64,000 nt of DNA, from contig JAWZYU010000008.1 of NCBI GenBank assembly GCA_038380435.1, forward strand, positions 75,592,020 through 75,656,019, read 5' to 3'. A program made the translations under genes and the position numbers. Under the pieces are notes generated by a model. It saw only the letters and a list, made by a program, of their open reading frames with translations. It had not been told where the DNA came from and made no database searches. Positions within the stretch are counted from its first letter, which is position 1, and every line of letters begins with the position of its first letter. Positions 21,849-33,244 of the stretch are shown piece by piece. Source of the DNA: Ryuthela nishihirai. Its lineage: Eukaryota; Arthropoda; Arachnida; Araneae; Heptathelidae.

Positions 21849-22924
21849 CCACCTGTCAACGTCCTTATTTCTCGTTACCGTAACAATGTTTAGGAAAAGG
21901 CTTTACGATTTTCGATGCCACGATCTGATCTCATTGGCTATGCATTTGTGACGCTTGGCAGGCAAAAACTAAACTGGGAATTCTACCTTGCGGGGAGGGG
22001 CATCCAAAAACTGCCACTCCAGTGTAGGAAGACGCAGGCGTCAAAATGGAATGCACCACGAAAGAAAGAAAGATGAGCGAATGCAAAACAGATCGACCTT
22101 TTCTGCTCCTTGTGCGGTTTGCCTTTTGGGCAGATCAAATGCAGGAAATAGGAAAAAGTTACAGCTGAAGAGATTTGAGATGAAATCCTTGAGAAGACGG
22201 GCTTTTTTTTTGGTATGTGTGTTTACCATCTGAAGAAAGTAATCCGCCTTAAAGGCCAGACATTTGCAGCCTCAAGAGAGCTTATGATTCACATTCTTCA
22301 TTAAATTCCAATGCAGGGAGCACTGCAATTAAATTACATGATTTCAAAGCTATTCAATTAGTAAAATTTAATTAAAACACAAAATTAAATATAAATCAGT
22401 TATGTATGATGCGTTACATATTATACAGAGAATATTACACAATTAATTAAAAAAAAATTTCGAGCTTTTTTTTATACTTGCGATATGTTAAAATCTTTGC
22501 AGTTCGGGTTCTTCACAAGTAACATATTCAATTGAAATAAGGGCAAATGCGGTTAATCTCTGCTGGCATATTAATGATCTTAATTTTTAATTTTAATTTC
22601 GAGGAACTTCTTTAATTTGACGCAATTTAAACTTAGTTAAATACAAGAAGGGGAAATTTATTCAATTGGATTCATTAATGCTGTAAAAAATTAATATATT
22701 TACGCCAGTGGGAAATCTTATTTTTTTTATCAAGAAATTTTTGTTTCTTGAGACATTTTTTTACCGATTAAAATGTTTCAAAGGCAACACTATTGTCCAA
22801 TTGGTTCTCAAAAGTCTCACTTTTAAACTATCATAGAGATAAAACTAATACAAAATTATATTTTAGGTTTTTGTATTTAGGAATTAACACTAAGGATTTA
22901 AACCTCGTTATCTAATTTTCAAAA
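21849..22924. other. Intergenic, AT-rich
   Basis: An 81-codon plus frame at 21988-22233 has no recognisable motif and no repeat match. The remainder is strongly AT-rich. Confidence 0.4.
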
Positions 22925-23208
22925 AAAAAAAACGCGATAATAGTTTTACTTTGTCATCTGTCTGTCTAGAGACGTCTTTTTTTTGTTTTTAGAGATAATT
23001 TTTAATTTATCTTTGGGTTCAATAAGTATTGATGAAATATTACGATTCGCATTTTCCGAAAATCCCAAAAGCTATAACTGCGCCCTCTAACGATGAAAAA
23101 ACCCAAGAAAATTCCGAAAATTTTTAGCGAATATTCTAAACGATGCATTTATTTAGAAATTTTAAATTTTGGTAGTGGAATGTGAAGGTCACGAAGTTTC
23201 CATTGGTG

Positions 23209-23763
23209 GGTTGGGTTGTTTTACCTCTGAGTGGCACTTTTTTGCACACCATGGGCTAAATGGCCAGGTCATATGGACCCCGAAGGCTCAGAGAAGGTTG
23301 GGGGAGGGGGCCCAGTGGAACAGCTGTTGGGTGACAGATGGTAGCCTCCCGTCAAGGCCATCCAGCGTGTTCTTTAACGTTGGATTGTTTTACCTCTGAG
23401 CGGCACTTTTTGGCACACCATGGTCTAAATGGCCAGGTCACATGGACCCCGAAGGCTCAGAGAAGGTTGGGGGAGGGGATCGCACTGGAACAGCTGTTGG
23501 GAGACAGATGGTAGCCTCCCGTCAAGGCCATCCAGCGTGTTCTTTAACGTGCACAGGGTATGGCTCTCCCACACAGGGGGCCACGGCTTAACGTCCCATC
23601 CGACGGACGGCGGCCTTTCCAAGCCCATCGGTGTCCCCTACTGACCGTGGGCAGGGCGGGGAATTTGCGGAGATAAATCTCAACGCTGACCCAGCTGGGA
23701 CTCGAACCTGGGAACTACAGATTACGAGCCTGGCGCGCAACCGACTGAGCCACCCCCGCCTCC
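23209..23763 (-). mobile_element. SINE-A dimer
   Basis: TCCATTGGTG is duplicated at 23199-23208 and 23764-23773. A partial 3' unit joins a full unit at 23381 through CTTTAACGTTGGATTG, the same junction as at 6019. Confidence 0.9.
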
Positions 23764-24090
23764 TCCATTGGTGACAATGAGTTGACTCCTTAAACACAGG
23801 GGTGGGTGGGAAAATACAAACTTTTTGTTTTAAGAGAGAATTGTTTTTAGAGATTATACAAAAATTCTCTTTGGGTTGGATAGGTATTGAAGAAATATTA
23901 CGATCTCCAATTTTCGAATTTCCCAAAAGCTATAACTGCGTCCTCTAACGGTGGAAAAAAATCGAAAATTCCAAAATTTTTAACGAATATTCAAACGATG
24001 AATTTAGGATATAAATTCGAAATTTTGATGGTGGAATATGAAGGCTATGAAGATTCCATTGGCACCAATGAGTTGACTCCTTAGACCCAG

Positions 24091-24761
24091 GTTCCCAGGT
24101 TCGAGTCCCAGCTGGGTCAGCGTTGAAATTTATCTCCGCAAAAATTCCCTGCCCACGGTCAGTAGGGGACACCGATGGGCTTGGAAAGGCCGCAGTCCGT
24201 CGGATGGGACGTTAAGCCGCGGCCCCGTGTGCGGGAGAGCCATACCCTGTGCACGTTAAAGAACATGTTGGATGGCCTTGACGGGAGGCTATCATCTGTC
24301 TCCCAACAGCTGTTCCAGTGGGTCCCCTCCCCCAACCTTCTCTGAGCCTTCGGGGTCCATGTGACCTGGCCATTTAGCCCATGGTGTGCAAAAAAGTGCC
24401 ACTCAGAGGTAAAACAACCCAACGTTAAAGAACACGCTGGATGGCCTTGACGGGAGGCTACCATCTGTCTCCCAACAGCTGTTCCAGTTTGTTCCCTCCC
24501 CCAACCTTCTCTGAGCCTTCGGGGTCCATGTGACCTGGCCATTTAGCCCATGGTGTGCAAAAAAGTGCCGCTCAGAGGTAAAACAACCCAACGTTAAAGA
24601 ACACGCTGGATGGCCTTGACGGGAGGCTACCATCTGTCTCCCAACAGCTGTTCCAGTTTGTTCCCTCCCCCAACCTTCTCTGAGCCTTCGGGGTCCATGT
24701 GACCTGGCCATTTAGCCCATGGTGTGCAAAAAAGTGCCGCTCAGAGGTAAAACAACCCAAC
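24091..24761 (+). mobile_element. SINE-A trimer, 5' truncated
   Basis: One 5'-truncated unit (starting GTTCCCAGGTTCGAG) is followed by two further 3'-half units. They join at about 24424 and 24592 through ACCCAACGTTAAAGAAC. The flanks share about 26 bp with one mismatch (24065-24090, 24762-24787), containing AATGAGTTGACTCCTTAGA. Confidence 0.9.
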
Positions 24762-25207
24762 CCAATGAGTTGACTCCTTAGATCCAGTATGGGTGGAAAA
24801 CGCAATTTTTTTGTTTTAAGAGATAATTAGGAAACTCTTTTAGTTGGATCCGTACGAGCGAAATATTATAAATCGCATTTTTCAGATACTTAGGTAGTTG
24901 TAGTTTATATCGTTAGAGATAACTGAACATGGAAACGACAAAACTTTTAACAAATGTTGCAAGTGATCTGTTTATGGTAGAAATTTGAAATTTCTGTTAT
25001 AGATAATCAAGAGATATTTCACTGACCAGCAATAATCTGCTCCTTTTTCTCAGAGGACAGAAAAATACTTTACGTTTCATAATCACTAATAAAAGACAAT
25101 TATTCGTATTTTCGCGATCATCAATTAGCTCCAATTAAAATTTTTAAGGAGTGGAAAAGCAGATAAACGAAAAACTTCATTTCCTTTGAAAACGATATTC
25201 CCATAGG

Positions 25208-25589
25208 CTGGGTTGTTTTACCTCTGAGCGGCACTTTTTTGCACACCACGGGCTAAATGGCCAGGCCACAAGGACCCCAAAGGCTCAGAGAAGGTTGGGG
25301 AAGGGGACCCACTGGAACAGCTGTTGGGAGACAGATGGTAGCCTCCCGTCAAGGCCATCCAGTGTGTTCTTTAACGTGCACAGGGTATGGCTCTCCCGCA
25401 CACGGGGCCACGGCTTAACGTCCCATCCGACGAACGGCGGCCTTTTCAAGCCCATCGGTGTCCCCTACTGACCGTGGGCAGGGCGGGGAATTTTGCGGAG
25501 ATAAATCTCAACGCTGAGCCAGCTGGGACTCGAACCTGGGAACTACAGATTACGAGCCTGGCGCGCTACCGACTGAGCCACCCCCGCCC
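25208..25589 (-). mobile_element. SINE-A in Rpt-I
   Basis: ATTCCCATAGG is duplicated exactly at 25197-25207 and 25590-25600. Rpt-I sequence continues across the insertion. Confidence 0.9.
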
Positions 25590-25600
25590 ATTCCCATAGG

Positions 25601-25880
25601 CGCCAGAGGTGATATCTCTGGACAAAAATGCACGAAAGCCTTTCTTCTCTTTGTTGCTTCTATGCTGAGATCTCGTCTTCGTCATCGATCTCTATGGCAT
25701 ATTACAGAGGTGGATTCAGAATATTTCTACCAGCCCCAAGCATCTCCGAACACATATAAACACCTCATTACCTTCCCTCCATCCTACATTTCATACCCTT
25801 CAATTACTTTTCACCATATTAATTGAAAATAATTTTTTTAGAAACAGTATCTAATACTAGAAATCAATCGACGCCTTTGG
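25601..25880. other. Intergenic, nothing recognised
   Basis: Apart from ~20 bp of Rpt-I at the start, no feature can be supported. Confidence 0.4.
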
Positions 25881-26017
25881 AATCTCTTATTTTCTAACGG
25901 GTCACTACGACCCCTATTTGACCTGAAACGAGACACCGGATCCGAAAATTCCTCACATTTATGAGTTCTATTGTCTGAAATAACCCCTTGACCAATTTTT
26001 AGTTCTCCGGCACCGGT

Positions 26018-26400
26018 GGGGCGGGGGTTGCTCAGTCGGTAGCGGGCCAGGCTCGTAATCTGTAGTTCCCAGGTTCGAGTTCCAGCTGGGTCAGCGTTGA
26101 GATTTATCTCCGCAAAAATTTCCCGCCCTGCCCACGGTCAGTAGGGGACACCGATGGGCTTGGAAAGGCCTCCGTCCGACGGATGGGACGTTAAGCCGTA
26201 GCCCCGTGTCCGGGAGAGCCATACTCTGTGCACGTTAAAGAACACGCTGGATGGCCTTGAGGGGAGGTTACCATCTGTCTCCCAACAGCTGTTCCGGTGG
26301 GTCCCCTCCCCCAACCTTCTCTGAGCCTTTGGGGTCCATGTGACCTGGCCATTTAGCCCATGGTGTGCAAAAAAGTGCCGCTCAGAGGTAAAACAACCCA
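26018..26400 (+). mobile_element. SINE-A in left Rpt-F array
   Basis: GCACCGGT is duplicated at 26010-26017 and 26401-26408. Full length. Confidence 0.88.
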
Positions 26401-27006
26401 GCACCGGTATATCAAATTTAACCTTCGATCTCGAAGAATCCATTGCATTCAAAATCTGACAATTTCTGAGATCTATAGTTCAAAATACCCCCAGACACCA
26501 AGTTTTTAGCCCTCTAACACCATTAGACTTATATTTACCTTTGACCTCGAAGTACTCACAGCACCCAAAATTTTGCAACAAATCCGAAATCTACGACTCA
26601 AAATACCCCCAGGAACAAATTTTTAGCTCTGTAGCATCGATAGATCTCAACTTGACATCGAAGCCCCCTCCGGATCCGAAATTTCGTAACGTTTTCGATA
26701 TCTTCAACCCGAAACACCCCTAGACACCATTTTTCACTTTTTTAGCACTCGTAGACTAATAAAGTGACCATTTGAGTGACTGACTGACAAGGAATAACGA
26801 TAATTTTAATTATGATGTAGAAATGGTAGAGCTCTGCAAATTTGCACCTAACAGTAATCCGGGACCTAGATATCAGGAAAAATCCGAAAAGTGACCTCCG
26901 TGTCCTTCGAGGTCAAATAAAGGTCAAACATTGATCTATGAGTGCTAGAAAGTGAAAATTAGTGACTGGGGGTGATGTCGGAAACGTTACGAAACTTTGG
27001 ATCCGG

Positions 27007-27407
27007 TTGGGTTGTTTTACCTCTGAGCGGCACTTTTTTTGCACACCATGGGCTAAAAGGCCAGGTCACATGGACCCCGAAGGCTCAGAGAAGGTTGGGG
27101 GAGGGGACCCACTGGAACAGCTGTTGGGAGACAGATGGTAGCCTCCCGTCAAGGTCATCCAGCGTGTTCTTTAACGTGCACAGGGTATGGCTCTCCCGCA
27201 CACGGAGCCACGGCTTAACGTCCCATCCGACGGACGGCGGCCTTTCCAAGCCCATCGGTGTCCTCTACTGACCGTGGGCAGGGCGGGGATTTTTGCGGAG
27301 ATAAATCTCAACGATGACCCAGCTGGGACTCGAACCTGGGAAGACAGAATGGGAACCTCGTACAGAATACGAGCCTGGCGCGCTACCGACTGAGCCACCC
27401 CCGCCCC
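27007..27407 (-). mobile_element. SINE-A in right Rpt-F array
   Basis: ACTTTGGATCCGG is duplicated exactly at 26994-27006 and 27408-27420. In the tRNA-like head an extra segment (GACAGAATGGGAACCTCGTA) separates the B-box side from the A-box side. Confidence 0.9.
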
Positions 27408-27720
27408 ACTTTGGATCCGGAAGGTCTTTCGAGGTCAAAGGTGAAAATTAAATCTACCAGTTGATAGGGAGCTAAAAAATGGTCAATAATTTTGGGTCGT
27501 CGATCTTGACAAAATTTCGTAGGGTGGTCCCACTTAGTTCTAGCCCTGTTGGAGTAACAGATTGGGATCTTAGCTGTCGTGAGTGATCTCACGAAAAGTG
27601 TGCCTACCTTGTGAATGGAGTCGTACCGTTGTGAGTAGTACGTTAACGGTGGAAAGCTCTGAATGAACTTATCGATGGGAAGAGTTATCAATGGACATAT
27701 GTTTTGCGCCAAACGTTTGG

Positions 27721-28106
27721 GTTGGGTTGCTTTACCTCTGAGCGGCATTTTTTTGCACACCATGGGCTAAATGGCCAGGTCACAAGGACCCCGAAGGCTC
27801 AGAGAAGGTTGGGGGAGGGGACCCACTGGAACAGCTGTTGGGAGATAGATGGTAGCCTCCCGTCAAGGCCATCCAGTGTGTTCTTTAACGTGCACAGGGT
27901 ATGACTCTCCCACACAAGGGGCCACGGCTTAACGTCCCATCCGACGGACGGCGGCCTTTCCAAGCCCATCGGTGTCCCCTACTGACCGTGGGCAGGGCGG
28001 GGAATTTTGCGGAGATAAATCTCAACGCTGACCCAGCTGGGACTCGAACCTGGGAACTACAGATTACGAGCCTGGCGCGCTACCGACTGAGCCACCCCCG
28101 CCCCAC
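27721..28106 (-). mobile_element. SINE-A, full length
   Basis: CCAAACGTTTGG is duplicated exactly at 27709-27720 and 28107-28118. Confidence 0.9.
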
Positions 28107-28118
28107 CCAAACGTTTGG

Positions 28119-28576
28119 TGTGGGTTTAAATGGTATATAAATATTTCCAAACTTTCAGATGCTAAAGGAGAATGACTAACAAAGCAACTAATATTTGTTA
28201 GTTTGTAAAGCTGCATTGAAATATTAGTGTAGAATTCCATTGGAATATTGTACACATCGTTCACATTAGATTAGTGTGAAACTGTATGCATGCGTAAAAG
28301 TTGTGCAGAATGTACATTAGTATGTAGAGCTTTAGCTGTCACTAATTTTTTTTCTTCTATTATGTTGCTTTCAAATTTTGTTAACTTTGTTTTCTTCAGT
28401 CAGTTGGCCGGCGGTGAACCTTATGGCAAGTGTTACACTGACAAGCTCCCTTTAGACCACTGCAGAATATGAATGGGCTATTTGACGAGTAAATTTTTTA
28501 AACCGTTACAGTGGCCAAGAGATCAGTGTGCTCCGTCCCTGTCGCATAAGGAGACTTGCTTCGTGTCCCGAATAAC
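28119..28576. other. Intergenic, nothing recognised
   Basis: AT-rich with small frames of no recognisable content. Confidence 0.4.
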
Positions 28577-28915
28577 ACGGGGTGGCGTTGGCCAGTCTTG
28601 TAATTTGCAGTTCCCAGGTTCGAGTCCCACTTGGGACAGCGTCGAAATTTCTCTCTCAAAAATTCCCCTCCCTGTTATCAAATTACAGACACCGATGGGC
28701 TGGAAAGGCAGCCCTCCGTCGGATGTGACGTTAACCTGTGAGGCAGTGTGTGTTAGAGCCAACCCTGTGCATTCTAAACACGCTTAATAGCCTTAGCGGG
28801 AGTCTACAAATTGTTTAGTGGATCCCCTCCCGCCAACATTCTATTCTGTAGGTTCTTTTCACCTGGCCATTTAATCCATTGTGTGCAAAAAAAGTGCCTC
28901 TCAGAAGAAACCAAC
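28577..28915 (+). mobile_element. SINE-A, diverged
   Basis: GGGTGGCGTTGGCCAGTCTTG, a B box GGTTCGAGTCCC and the body in order to GTGTGCAAAAAAAGTGCC. Many substitutions and deletions. Confidence 0.75.
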
Positions 28916-29189
28916 AGGTAGAACACTTTTTTTTTATGAGAAAGACCGACGGGTTTTGAAAGGTGGCCTCATGATGGAGGGATTGAACCAACAAATTTGC
29001 CTGTAGTTCCATCTGCCTTGTGAAAAATTCAAACTTTGTAAAATAAATTGTCGATAGTCACTCATAATATGATTTTGTAGCAATGAAGTAATAGTCCAAA
29101 GTTAATCTAAGTTATACCCTACGCAACCTAAGCCTTTCATAGAGATATTCTCCATTGCGTATTAAACTCAGCGGTCATCAAATTATCAT

Positions 29190-29567
29190 CTGATCTGAGC
29201 GGCACTCTTTTGTACTCAATGGGCTAAATGGTCAGGTCACAAAGACCCCGGAGCTCAGAGAAAGTTAGAGAAAGGGTACAATGGACTGCTGTTAGGAGAC
29301 ATATCGTAGCCACCTGTCAAGGCCATCCAGCGTGTTCTTTAACGTGCATAGGGTATGGCTATCTACCACACAGTGTCAAGGCTTAACGCCCCATCCGACA
29401 GATGACTACTTTTGAACCTGTCGGTGTCCCTACTGACAGAGAGAAGGGTGGTGGTGGGGAGGAGGGTTGGTGGAAATAAATCTCAACGCTTGCCCAAGCG
29501 GGACTCGAACCTGGTAACTGCAGATTAGGAGCCTGGTGCGCTACCGACTAAGCCATCCCACCTCTTG
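29190..29567 (-). mobile_element. SINE-A, diverged
   Basis: It lacks the final GTTGGGTTGTTTTACC tail but retains CTGAGCGGCACTCTTTTG and the rest of the body to the tRNA-like head. Confidence 0.8.
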
Positions 29568-29947
29568 CAAATAAGGAAACTCATTAAGAAGTTTCGGAGA
29601 GTTGGGTCAAGTACTTTGGGAACCACCAGATACTAAAATCTGTCAAAACGGGAATGAGAATGTGAATATGCATAGTAACGAAGCCACGGGCTATGAGAGG
29701 CACACTGACGTTAGCAACGCCGTGTAATTTTTTTATTTTGAATCTGTGCTAAAGGATCGGGGGCAGTAATCACAAAACTAACCTATAGTGCAGTGAAAAA
29801 ACAGATTAAAAGACTCTTTCCTCTAGTTCAAAAATGAACCAGATTTTTTGACCACCAGGATAACAACTCTTTCAAAGCCATTTTTTTATTGACCTACTTC
29901 AAGGTTATTAAGACTGCAAAACATGAGAGGTCATCACTAGAGACTTC
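29568..29947. other. Intergenic, nothing recognised
   Basis: No supported feature. Confidence 0.4.
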
Positions 29948-29958
29948 CTTGGACATCA

Positions 29959-30247
29959 TTCCCCGCCCTGCCCACGGTCAGTAGGGGACACCGATGGGCT
30001 TGGAAAGACCGCCGTCTGTCGGATGGGATGTTAAGCCGTGGCTCCGTGTGCGGGAGAGTCATACCCTGTGCACGTTAAAGAACACGCTGGATGGCCTTGA
30101 CGGGAGGCTACCATCTGTCTCCCAACAGCTGTTCAAGTGGGTCCCCTCACCCAACCTTTTCTGAGCCTTCGGGGTCCATGTGGCCTGGCCATTTAGTCCA
30201 TAGTGTGCAAAAAAGTGCCGCTCAGAGGTAAAACAACCCAACCCATA
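29959..30247 (+). mobile_element. SINE-A, 5' truncated
   Basis: CTTGGACATCA is duplicated at 29948-29958 and 30248-30258. The copy begins TTCCCCGCCCTGCCC and lacks the whole tRNA-like head, as expected when reverse transcription stops early. Confidence 0.9.
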
Positions 30248-30258
30248 CTTGGACATCA

Positions 30259-30600
30259 AATTATTAATGACTAATAGTTAACTAAAAATACACTATGATA
30301 AAAAATATGCCTTACTAAATATGAGACAAGAAAATTTCCACAATGCAATTACGAAAATCCTTCCGAGTTAAATTTGCTATTTGAAATGATGTTAACCGTA
30401 ATTATGGGAAGACGCCGCTTCTCATGACCCAGTACCTCCCTATCACATTTCACTAGATAAACTTTATGTATGATTTCCACGACGGAAAATTTTTACAGAT
30501 TCTTTTCAACTTCTTTTACGCAAAATTCTCGCAATTTTTTTTTTCACCTTATATTTTGCATTAATTGCAAAAAAGTTGGCTCCTTTAATTTTTTTTTGCT
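30259..30600. other. AT-rich intergenic
   Basis: No supported feature. Confidence 0.4.
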
Positions 30601-30612
30601 TTATCCCAAAGC

Positions 30613-30995
30613 TTTGGGTTGGGTTGTTTTACCTCTGAGCGGCACTTTTTTGCACACCATGGGCTAAATGGCCAGGTCACATGGACCCCAAAGGCTCAGA
30701 GAAGGTTGGGGGAGGGGACCCACTGGAACAGCTGTTGGGAGAGAGATGGTAGCCTCCCAGTCAAGGCCATTCAGCGTGTTCTTTAACGTGCACAGGGTAT
30801 GGCTCTCCCGCACACGGCTTAACGTCCCATCCGACGGACGGCGGCCTTTCCAAGCCCATCGGTGTCCCCTACTGACCGTGGGCAGGGCGGGGAATTTTTG
30901 CGGAGATAAATCTCAACGATGACCCAGGTGGGACTCGAACCTGGGAACTACAGATTACGAGCCTGGCGCGCTACCGACTGAGCCACCCCCGCCAC
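30613..30995 (-). mobile_element. SINE-A, full length with 11-bp body deletion
   Basis: TTATCCCAAAGC is duplicated at 30601-30612 and 30996-31007. GGGGCCAC is missing from the body between CACACG and GCTTAACG. Confidence 0.9.
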
Positions 30996-31084
30996 TTATC
31001 CCAAAGCATTTCTTTAAAGTGAATATCATATTGGAAGTTACGAATCAGGTTTCCCCCCTCACCCCATTATTCCAAGTGCTTTTG

Positions 31085-31477
31085 GGCGGGGGTGGCTCAG
31101 TCGGTAGCGCGCCAGGCTCGTAATCTGCAGTTCCCAGGTTCGAGTCCCAGCTGGGTCAGCGTTGAGATTTATCTCCGCAAAAATTCCCCGCCCTGCTCAC
31201 GGTCAGTAGGGGACACCGATGAGCTTGGAAAGGCCGCCGTCCGTCGGATGGGACGTTAAGCCGTGGCCCCGTGTGCGGGTGAGCCATACCCTGTGCACGT
31301 TAAAGAACACGCTGGACGGCCTTGACTGGGAGACTACCATCTGTCTCCCAACAGCTGTTCCAGTGGGTCCCCTCCCCTAACCTTCTCTGAGCCTTTGGGG
31401 TCCTTGTGGCCTGGCCATTTAGCCCATGGTGTGCAAAAAAGTGCCGTTCAGAGGTAAAACAATCCAATCCAATACAA
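31085..31477 (+). mobile_element. SINE-A, full length
   Basis: TCCAAGTGCTTTTG is duplicated exactly at 31071-31084 and 31478-31491. The tail is AATCCAATCCAATACAA, a variant of the CCCAA repeat. Confidence 0.92.
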
Positions 31478-31837
31478 TCCAAGTGCTTTTGTTTTTAGCT
31501 CATGTCACTCATCAATAATGCAGTGCTGTTTAGCTGTGCTCTTGCCGGTATTATGGCATGCGCTCTCCAGGTTAACATGAATCTTTTATCCTCATACACG
31601 CAGTGTTCTATCCCGCTGACTTTACTCATCACATATGCAACATTTGTGAAACGGACCTAGTGTGGCATCCAAAATGGCCGAGATTTGGATGCTGCACGAG
31701 GATGCTCCTCAGGGATCATTGAACAATCCGTTATAAATCTTTATTGTGCTTCTGATAATGAGAATCAATGAAGTTTTTACTGCTCAGACAAGAGATAATA
31801 AAATTGCAACAGGTTCGATCAACGTCCAAGTCGGGAT

Positions 31838-32075
31838 TGGATTCTTTTACCTCTGAGCGGGGAGGCGGGGGTGGATCAGTCGGTAACGCGGCAGTCTCGT
31901 TATATGCATTTCCCAGGTTCGAGTCCCACCTGGGCCAGAGTTGAGATTTATCTCCGCAAAACTCTCCTCGGTCAGTAGGGGACACTGATAGACTTGAAAA
32001 GACTCCGCACACGGTTCCACGGCTTAACGTCCCATCCGACGGACCTCTCCAAGCACGTCCCCTTTCTGACCGAGA
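31838..32075. mobile_element. Rearranged SINE-A pieces in opposite orientations
   Basis: A minus tail fragment (GATTCTTTTACCTCTGAGCG) is followed by a plus-oriented head and body from 31861 to about 32008. The sequence then switches to minus-oriented body (CGCACACGGTTCCACGG, GACGGACC) to about 32075. No target-site duplication was seen. Confidence 0.7.
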
Positions 32076-32851
32076 AAAAACACAATGTCTTGAGCTATGT
32101 ACATCTGGCTACTAAACCAATTTTAACAAGACCCTGTTTGGCATTGTTTGCCCACCGCATCCTAGGTCTCCCGTCTTTCTGAGCCTTACCGCACAGTGTT
32201 CATAACCCCTATTCGCTAATCAATCCTTATTATACCGCATATATGTATATGCTCCATTGGTTTGGCAACATGGCCAAATCAATAGTCTCTCTCTCTCTGC
32301 TCAAAGGTGGCTCAGAACTGCTCATTGTTGGCACCTAAACGAAAACGATATTCATCCCTGATTATCATATGACGTCATTCCTCGCGTCACTGAGCTCTAT
32401 CTGCTCCCACTAGACACTGTTGACGACTTGGCACGTGCGAACGATTACGAAGACGCTCGACGAATGGCGAGGAGCAGTCCTCGATTATATTTGTCACACC
32501 AAGCCGTGATTCCTGTTGAATTAATAGCGACTGATCAGTCTGCTGTGCCTCATAGCTCCGGATCCAGTGATAATCCCGTGCCGATGCGCATCTCGCGGCT
32601 TCAACTGTTTACACAAGCCGTGATTTCGGGGTTGACCCGGATGGTGTAAAGAGGCCCATGGATGGTCAATGTCATTTCCATTCCTAATGTTTCCCTATTC
32701 TTAACACTGCATACTTGTGATCCTATCTCCCAATTTTCCTCCACCTCCAGTTACCAGCAGGTTAGTTGACTTCCACGATTGTCTCTATCTCTACCTCTTT
32801 CTGCACCGATTCCCATTCGATTTTGATGATTTACATGTAAGCACGTGATGT
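32076..32851. other. Intergenic; possible retroelement trace
   Basis: A plus frame at 32428-32649 begins ARANDYEDARRMAR, faintly like the linker after the integrase core in Gypsy-type polyproteins. Nothing before or after it supports that, so it is left unassigned. Confidence 0.3.
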
Positions 32852-33213
32852 ACAGCAGGCTCATAATCTACAGTTTCCAGGTTCGAGTCCCACCTGGATC
32901 AGCATTCAGTTTTATCTCCGCTGACCCCCACCCTTCGCTCGGTCAGTAGTGGATACCAATGAGCTTCGAAAGGCCACCGTCCGTCGGATGGGACGTTAAG
33001 CCGTGGCTCCATGCGCGGGAGAGTCCCATACCCTATGCACTTTAAAGAACATGCTGGATGGCTTTGACGGAAGGCTACCATCTGTCTCCTAACAGCTGTC
33101 CAGTGGGTCCCTTTCCCCTACACTTCTCTGAGCCCTCGGTGTCCTTCTCACCTGGCCATTTAGCCCATTGCATACGAAAAAGTGCTGCTCAGAGTTAAAA
33201 CAACCAATCCATT
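32852..33213 (+). mobile_element. SINE-A, diverged
   Basis: Head from GCAGGCTCATAATC, B box GGTTCGAGTCCC, the body and the tail AGTTAAAACAACCAATCC, with moderate divergence throughout. Confidence 0.8.
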
Positions 33214-33244
33214 ATCCCAGTACTGTGTACCGTATATTTACCAC

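Larger units (their letters stand above)
22925..25060 (-). repeat. Rpt-H tandem array (minus orientation), three units with SINE-A inserts
   Basis: Three diverged units of a few hundred bases occur in tandem. Each carries AAAGCTATAACTGCG or its remnant, a CTAACG(G)TGGAAAAA-like word, a GGAATATGAAGG word and AATGAGTTGACTCCTTA. Two SINE-A loci (23209-23763, 24091-24761) entered at adjacent positions of successive units. The opposite orientation occurs at 14195 and 18420. Confidence 0.65.
25881..27520. repeat. Rpt-F arrays in mirror orientation
   Basis: 25881-26790 holds about four diverged units of roughly 110 bp (TTTGACCTCGAAG, CCGAAAATT, CAAAATACCCCCAGACACCA, TTTTTAGCCCTCTAAC). From about 26850 to 27520 the same words appear reverse-complemented (CTTTCGAGGTCAAA, GATCCGGAAG, GGGAGCTAAAAAATGG). 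Another copy lies at 60440-60720. Confidence 0.65.

Noticed and set aside
21988..22233. Small novel gene candidate of 81 codons
   Set aside because: Its length is expected by chance at this GC content, its composition is Arg/Lys-rich without a motif, and no splice or promoter context is visible.
32428..32649. Gypsy-type polyprotein fragment
   Set aside because: Only about 14 residues look suggestive and no neighbouring integrase or LTR was found.
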